Program-made: the position numbers and the translations under genes
NCBI GenBank assembly: GCA_031272575.1
Contig: JAISTO010000137.1
Location: 1-7,420, forward strand
Length of the DNA: 7,420 nt
Source: Treponema sp.
GTDB lineage: Bacteria > Spirochaetota > Spirochaetia > Treponematales > Breznakiellaceae
Direction of reading: 5' to 3'
Shown: positions 3,994 through 7,420 of the stretch, one piece after another
How positions within the stretch are numbered: position 1 is the first letter of the stretch
How the letters are laid out: each line of letters opens with the position of its first letter
The notes under the pieces: model-generated
What the model was told of the DNA's origin: nothing
Database searches by the model: none
The model's input: only the letters and a program-made list of their open reading frames with translations

Positions 3994-6589
3994 AAATCAC
4001 ACTGTACATGGATTTGTCATTTTAGAGACTCTGGAACTTCCCGATCTCGACGCCAAAGGTATCTGGGCGCGGCACACGGCGAGCGGCGCGCAGGTCTTTC
4101 ATCTTTTAAACGATGATGACGAAAACCTTTTCGCATTCGCGTTCGCCACCCCCCCCCATGACAGCACCGGGTCCGCGCACATACTCGAGCACACGACGCT
4201 CTGCGGGTCTCGTCACTATCCGCTCAAGGACGCATTTCTGGTGCTCGCGCAGGGGAGCCTGCAGACCTACCTCAACGCGTGGACCTTCGCGGACAAGACC
4301 GTGTACCCGGCCAGTTCCGTCAACAGCCGCGATTATTTCAACCTTATGGGGGTCTACGGGGACGCGGTTTTTCGGCCCCTCCTCGCCGAGTACGCGTTTA
4401 TGCAGGAGGGGGTGCGCCTCGAGGTGAAGGGGCGCGGCAAGGCGCTTGCGTACAACGGGGTCGTGTACAACGAAATGAAGGGCGCGTACTCGACCCCGGA
4501 CGCCTACGCGGAGTTCTGGTCGACCCGCGCGGTGCTCCCCGGCACCCCCTACGAGCACGAGTCAGGGGGGGATCCGGACGCGATTCCGGCCCTCACCTGG
4601 CCCGCGCTCAAGACCTTTCACGACACTTACTACAGTCCGGCCAACTGCCGCGTGTTTCTGGCCGGCAATATCCCCACGGAGGAGCAACTGGCCTTCCTCA
4701 ACGAGCGCTTCTTTTCGGACGAGGCCCTCCGCGCGGTCAGGTATGACGAAAGCCTCTTCACGATTGCGCGCGCCGCCCCCTGGAAAAGCCCCGCGCCCCC
4801 CATCGTGGTGCCCTGCCCGTTTTCGCCGGGGGCCAGGCCCTCCGTCTTCATGTCCTGGCTCACCGGGGACGCGGCAGACAGCGCCGAGACCCTCGCGCTC
4901 AACGCGCTCGAGGAGATCCTCATCGGGCATGACGGGTCCCCGCTCGCGCGCGCGCTGGTCGAGTCGGGCCTCGGCGAGGACCTGTCCCCCGTGTCCGGCC
5001 TGGAGGATGAACTGCGCGAGACGGTCTTTGCCGCGGGGCTGCGGGGGGTGGACGAAAAAGGCGCCCCCCGCGTCGAGGCCCTTATCTTGCGCGAACTGGA
5101 GCGCCTCGCCACGGAGGGCATCCCGCCGGAGGAGACCGAGGCCGCGCTTGCGACGCTCGAGTTCTCCAACCGCGAGATCCGCCGGGCCCAGGGCCCCTGG
5201 TCCCTCGTGTGGCTGCGCCGCTCCCTGGCAGGCTGGCTCCATGGCCAGGCCCCCTGGACCACGCTCCGCTTCGATCCCCCCTTCGCGGCGTTGAAGGAGC
5301 GCCTCGCGCGGGAGCCGCGCTTTTTCGAGGGCCTTATCCGCGCGAAACTGCTCGACAATCCGCACCGCGCCACCGTCACCATAAAACCCACCGAGGGCTT
5401 TCTCGAAGCAAAGGAGGCCGCGCTCGCGGCCGCGCTGAAGGCGAAGCGGGAGACCCTCAGCCCGGCCGAGGTCGCCGGCATCGAGGCAAAAACTCAGGCC
5501 ATGAAGGCCTGGCAGGAGGCCGCGGATACCAAAGAGGCCCTCGCGTCGATCCCGCACCTCGCGCGCGCTGACCTCTCTCCGGTCATCAGGCGGGTCCCCT
5601 CGGGCCTCGCGGCCGCGGGCCGCCTCCCCGTCATGACGCACCCGCTCCACACGAACGGCATCACCTACGCGGACCTCGCCTTCCCGGTAGACACGCTTTC
5701 TCCGGACGACCTCATCTGGCTCCCCTTCTTCTCCCGCGCCGTCATCGCCATGGGGCTGCCGGGGCTCGGCTACGCGGAGGTGTCCAGCCTCCTCGCCCGA
5801 ACCGCGGGCGGCCTCGACACCACGCTCGAAGTGGGCAGCCCCCTCCCCGGCGCGGCGCGGGCCATCCCCTTTCCCACAGGCGTCTTCGACCTGCGCGGCA
5901 GGGCCTGGCTCATATACCGCCTCAAGGCCCTTGACGAAAAGTTCCCGGCCGCGCTCGCGCTCCTCCGCCGCTTCATCCTCGAGGCCGACTTCAGCGACCT
6001 CCGCCGCCTCCGCGATCTGGTCCTCGAAATGAAAAACGAGGCCGCGTCGAGCCTCGCCCCCTCGGGCCACAGTTACGCCGCCACCCGCTCGATGGCCTCC
6101 TTCACCCGCGCCCGCGCGCTCAGCGAAACCTGGGAGGGCCTGAGCCAGGTCCTCTTCGCGCACCAGGCCGCCAGCCTCCCCATCGAGCGCGTCGCCGCCG
6201 TCTGCGGCACACTCCGCGCCGCCCTGGCCGCCTCCGGCCTCATCGTCAACCTCAGCGCCCAGGAGTCCGCCCTCGAGCCCGCCCGCGCCGCCCTCGAAGC
6301 CGCCTTCGGCGATTTCCCCCCACCCGTGCCCATAGGGGCGGGTATCCAAGTCCCAAGTACAGAGAGGGGGGGAGCCCCCCCCCTGGGGCGCACACCCTTG
6401 CTGCGCAAGGGCATGTTGCGCCCCACCCCCCCCAGCGGGGGTAACCTCCTCGCTCTCACCTTGGAAAAAGGGCATGGAGTTTGCGCAACGCGCAAACTCC
6501 ATGACGAAAATGCGCAAGCATTTTCGTCCACCCCCGCCACGCCCCCCCCCCCCCCACCCCCCGGAGTTTTCCCCCCCCACTACAGATAG
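3980..6589 (+). CDS. M16C (PreP/Cym1-like) zinc metallopeptidase, N-terminal part, broken near the C-terminus
   Basis: Family members are large zinc enzymes with a closed chamber that degrade presequences and other free oligopeptides. The reading frame gives 869 residues, of which about 793 are native. The inverted zinc motif HxxEH is at His67-Ile-Leu-Glu70-His71, with Glu70 as the catalytic base and Glu165 (in YNEMKG) as the third zinc ligand. Other family marks are TPPHDSTG just before the motif, LCGSRHYP after it, LNAWTFADKTVYP, and YYSPANCRVFLAGN starting the second domain. The M16C-associated hinge region begins at about 466. There is no signal peptide, so it is probably cytoplasmic. From about 6359 the frame runs into hairpin-rich inserted DNA and ends at TAG 6587-6589, losing the C-terminal Arg and GGAYG region needed for substrate binding. 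If translated only this far, the enzyme is probably inactive. It overlaps the FliG-like gene by 14 bases. A second weak spot is a nine-C run (4149-4157) just before the zinc motif. Confidence 0.9.
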   Translation: MSCCKNHTVHGFVILETLELPDLDAKGIWARHTASGAQVFHLLNDDDENLFAFAFATPPHDSTGSAHILEHTTLCGSRHYPLKDAFLVLAQGSLQTYLNAWTFADKTVYPASSVNSRDYFNLMGVYGDAVFRPLLAEYAFMQEGVRLEVKGRGKALAYNGVVYNEMKGAYSTPDAYAEFWSTRAVLPGTPYEHESGGDPDAIPALTWPALKTFHDTYYSPANCRVFLAGNIPTEEQLAFLNERFFSDEALRAVRYDESLFTIARAAPWKSPAPPIVVPCPFSPGARPSVFMSWLTGDAADSAETLALNALEEILIGHDGSPLARALVESGLGEDLSPVSGLEDELRETVFAAGLRGVDEKGAPRVEALILRELERLATEGIPPEETEAALATLEFSNREIRRAQGPWSLVWLRRSLAGWLHGQAPWTTLRFDPPFAALKERLAREPRFFEGLIRAKLLDNPHRATVTIKPTEGFLEAKEAALAAALKAKRETLSPAEVAGIEAKTQAMKAWQEAADTKEALASIPHLARADLSPVIRRVPSGLAAAGRLPVMTHPLHTNGITYADLAFPVDTLSPDDLIWLPFFSRAVIAMGLPGLGYAEVSSLLARTAGGLDTTLEVGSPLPGAARAIPFPTGVFDLRGRAWLIYRLKALDEKFPAALALLRRFILEADFSDLRRLRDLVLEMKNEAASSLAPSGHSYAATRSMASFTRARALSETWEGLSQVLFAHQAASLPIERVAAVCGTLRAALAASGLIVNLSAQESALEPARAALEAAFGDFPPPVPIGAGIQVPSTERGGAPPLGRTPLLRKGMLRPTPPSGGNLLALTLEKGHGVCATRKLHDENAQAFSSTPATPPPPPPPGVFPPHYR
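6385..6424. repeat. Two-part hairpin in the insertion
   Basis: Outer arms GGGGCGCA (6385-6392) and TGCGCCCC (6417-6424) enclose an inner perfect hairpin, CCCTTGC (6395-6401) and GCAAGGG (6405-6411), with a three-base loop TGC. Just before it a G7 run faces a C9 run (6366-6383), and just after it a C8 run faces a G5 run (6426-6441). Together they would fold into a rigid series of stems in RNA or single-stranded DNA. Confidence 0.75.
6473..6528. repeat. Pair of abutting perfect hairpins in the insertion
   Basis: The first has 13-base arms CATGGAGTTTGCG (6473-6485) and CGCAAACTCCATG (6491-6503) around a five-base loop. The second has 11-base arms GACGAAAATGC (6503-6513) and GCATTTTCGTC (6518-6528) closed by GCAA, a GNRA-type tetraloop. 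They share one base at 6503, so the stems would stack end to end. Such perfect arms in a coding region are not explained by the peptidase protein. Confidence 0.85.
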
Positions 6590-7161
6590 GCTTCGCCGCG
6601 GCCAGTTTCCCCGGCGCCCCCTATCTGGCGGCAGTGGACGCCTCCGCGGAACTCGTCGCGGCGCACCTCCTCTCGACCGGCGCCCTCTGGGAGCAGATCC
6701 GTATGCAGGGCGGCGCGTACGGGGCGTTCGCGCATCAGGACCCCCTCGAGGCCATTTTCACCCTCTCGACGTACCGCGACCCCTCGCCCCTCCGCTCCCT
6801 CGCCGCGTTCGGCGAGGCCCTCCGTGACGCCGCCGCCCCCGCGGCCCCCCTCCCCGAGGACGACCTGGTCAAAGCGATCATCGGCGTCTACGGCAAGAAG
6901 ACCGCCCCCCGCGCCCCCTCCTCCGACGCCCTCGTCGCCTTCTACCGCTTCCTCTGCGGCGTCGAGGACCAGCACCGCCAGGCCCGCCTCGCCGCAGTCG
7001 TCGGCCTCTCATCCGAGCACCTGGCCGCCGCCTTTTCCCGCCTCGCCAGCACCGCCGCCTCCGGCGCCTCGACGCCCGGCCGCCCCGTGATCATCGCCGG
7101 CCCCAAAGCCGCCGCCGAAGCCGCGCGGGAACTCGGCGTCGCGGTGCAGGAACTGCCGTGA
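6580..7161 (+). pseudogene. C-terminal part of the M16C metallopeptidase, displaced to the -1 frame
   Basis: This 193-codon stretch completes the peptidase. It begins LQIGFAAASFPG, matching the QVNYVGKA-like strand of the family, and contains LWEQIR followed by MQGGAYG, with Arg (6700-6702) and Tyr (6718-6720) six residues apart as in PreP-type enzymes, where they bind the substrate backbone. No Shine-Dalgarno site or convincing start codon exists for independent translation; an internal ATG at 6703 lies within the motif. The frame is open backward to 6505, so it overlaps the upstream frame for 82 bases before the TAG. One added base, or a -1 slip, in that overlap would fuse the two parts; the C14 run at 6542-6555 is the obvious place. 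It may be a true disrupted gene, an OFF state of a variable gene, or a sequencing error. Confidence 0.8.
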
Positions 7162-7162
7162 G

Positions 7163-7198
7163 GGGGGGCGCTTGGGGAGCGGGGGGCGCTTGGGGAGT
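7163..7198. repeat. 18-bp tandem repeat just after the metallopeptidase stop codon
   Basis: GGGGGGCGCTTGGGGAGC is followed directly by a copy differing only in its last base. The G runs (7, 4, 6, 4, then 5) with loops of 3-5 bases can form a G-quadruplex on the coding strand, starting at the base after the TGA. The core GCGCTTGGGGAG is shared with 1251-1262, also downstream of a + strand gene. It may mark transcript ends; no U-tract follows. Confidence 0.7.
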
Positions 7199-7210
7199 AG
7201 GGGGCTTCGA

Positions 7211-7228
7211 GGCAAGGCATGCCTTGCC
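7211..7228. repeat. 18-bp perfect palindrome
   Basis: GGCAAGGCATGCCTTGCC reads the same on both strands. It lies 50 bp past the metallopeptidase stop codon between G-rich repeats and a GCCGGC hairpin. It could be a protein site or part of a dispersed extragenic palindrome family. As an RNA hairpin it would lose two or more central base pairs to the loop. Confidence 0.65.
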
Positions 7229-7256
7229 CGTACGAGCGAGTCGGCTTCCTGGGAGC

Positions 7257-7273
7257 GCCGGCTTCCAGCCGGC
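7257..7273. repeat. GCCGGCT hairpin, REP-like
   Basis: GCCGGCT (7257-7263) and AGCCGGC (7267-7273) pair around TCC. Sequences of this form (AGCGCCGGCTTCCAGCCGGC) resemble extragenic palindromes scattered through several bacterial phyla, whose chance translation contains AGWKPALP. That family link is from memory and untested here. The hairpin lacks a T-tract, so it is not a standard terminator. Confidence 0.5.
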
Positions 7274-7358
7274 AAGGGGGGACACGACTCCGCGCTTTAA
7301 GCCTAAACTTGTCCCATAACTTTAGCCCACTCTGAAGAAACAGGATTTTAAGAATTTA

Positions 7359-7420
7359 ACCGCGAATTATGCTAATGAACGCGAATTTTATTAAGAGTAA
7401 TATTCGCGTAAATTCGTGTA
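7359..7420. repeat. Partial CGCGAATT dyad repeat cut by the window edge
   Basis: The composition changes sharply to A/T-rich after about 7300. ACGCGAAT (7379-7386) and ATTCGCGT (7402-7409) form the core of an imperfect long dyad; further out, 14 of 19 positions pair between 7368-7386 and 7402-7420. CGCGAATT also occurs at 7361-7368. The symmetry predicts that ATTCGCGGTT follows soon beyond the window. No gene is visible in 7162-7420. Confidence 0.5.

Larger units (their letters stand above)
6359..6579. mobile_element. Hairpin-packed insertion inside the metallopeptidase gene (miniature repeat candidate)
   Basis: The native protein reads GIQVPS up to 6358 and resumes LQIGFAAAS at 6580, giving 793 + 193 = 986 residues, the usual size of the family. 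The roughly 221 bp between are foreign in character: alternating C and G tracts, at least four perfect hairpins and a Pro-rich translation unlike the rest. It has no room for a transposase and could at most be a non-autonomous element. The exact ends are uncertain by a few bases. A six-base TACAGA stands at both ends (6358-6363 and 6581-6586) and might be a target duplication, but the reading phase of the two copies does not agree. The insert has no stop in the upstream frame until its very end. Confidence 0.65.

Noticed and set aside
6359..6579. Intein or group I/II intron in the metallopeptidase
   Set aside because: Too short, no splice motifs or catalytic core seen, and the translation is low-complexity.
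4562..6580. A 672-codon open frame on the minus strand inside the metallopeptidase gene
   Set aside because: It is the mirror of GC-rich codons in a well-conserved M16C protein, its translation is low-complexity Gly/Glu/Arg, and no ribosome site was seen.

Overview
The window looks like a piece of a high-GC spirochaete chromosome, probably Treponematales. The evidence is an atypical FliG with a long proline/alanine-rich N-terminal tail, a TmpC/PnrA-like (BMP family) lipoprotein with a relaxed lipobox, and a UgpC/MsmK-type sugar-transport ATPase. The phylum is an inference from protein character; no rRNA or other marker is present. The genes are very GC-rich except the ATPase and its promoter, and the DNA between genes is crowded with homopolymer runs, short tandem repeats and dyads.

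Layout. Positions 1-91 are almost pure C/G homopolymer ending in a perfect C12-G12 palindrome. A lipoprotein of the BMP/PnrA family (150-1208, +) starts six bases after a TATACT hexamer, so its mRNA is predicted to be leaderless. The convergent gap 1209-1428 holds a G-quadruplex-like tract, two families of 7-bp tandem repeats and their inverted copies. The CUT1-type ATP-binding protein (1429-2544, -) has a textbook promoter (TTGACA, 17 bp, TATACT), an A/T-rich upstream element, a GTATAC-A-GTATAC dyad over the -10 box and a strong Shine-Dalgarno sequence. Divergent from it is a two-gene operon on the + strand: a FliG-like protein (2713-3993), again with TATACT six bases before ATG, overlapping an M16C (PreP/Cym1-type) zinc metallopeptidase.

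The peptidase gene is the most interesting object. It begins at 3980 and reads as a normal family member to about 6358. About 221 bp of hairpin-packed, C-tract-rich DNA then interrupts it, and the conserved C-terminal part (6580-7161, with the substrate-binding Arg and the GGAYG motif) continues in the -1 frame. Both frames are open together across 6505-6586, and that overlap contains a run of 14 C. A single extra C would fuse the pieces into one 1060-residue protein carrying a 74-residue inserted linker. The locus may be a phase-variable switch, a gene decayed by a miniature repeat element, or a homopolymer sequencing error.

After the peptidase, 7162-7420 contains no gene. It holds an 18-bp tandem repeat able to form a G-quadruplex, an 18-bp perfect palindrome, a GCCGGC hairpin and, at the edge of the window, part of an A/T-rich CGCGAATT dyad that probably continues outside.

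Functionally the genes are not one pathway: nutrient uptake (binding lipoprotein; sugar ATPase), a flagellar-motor-like protein, and oligopeptide degradation. The lipoprotein and the ATPase lack permease partners here and must work with components encoded elsewhere.
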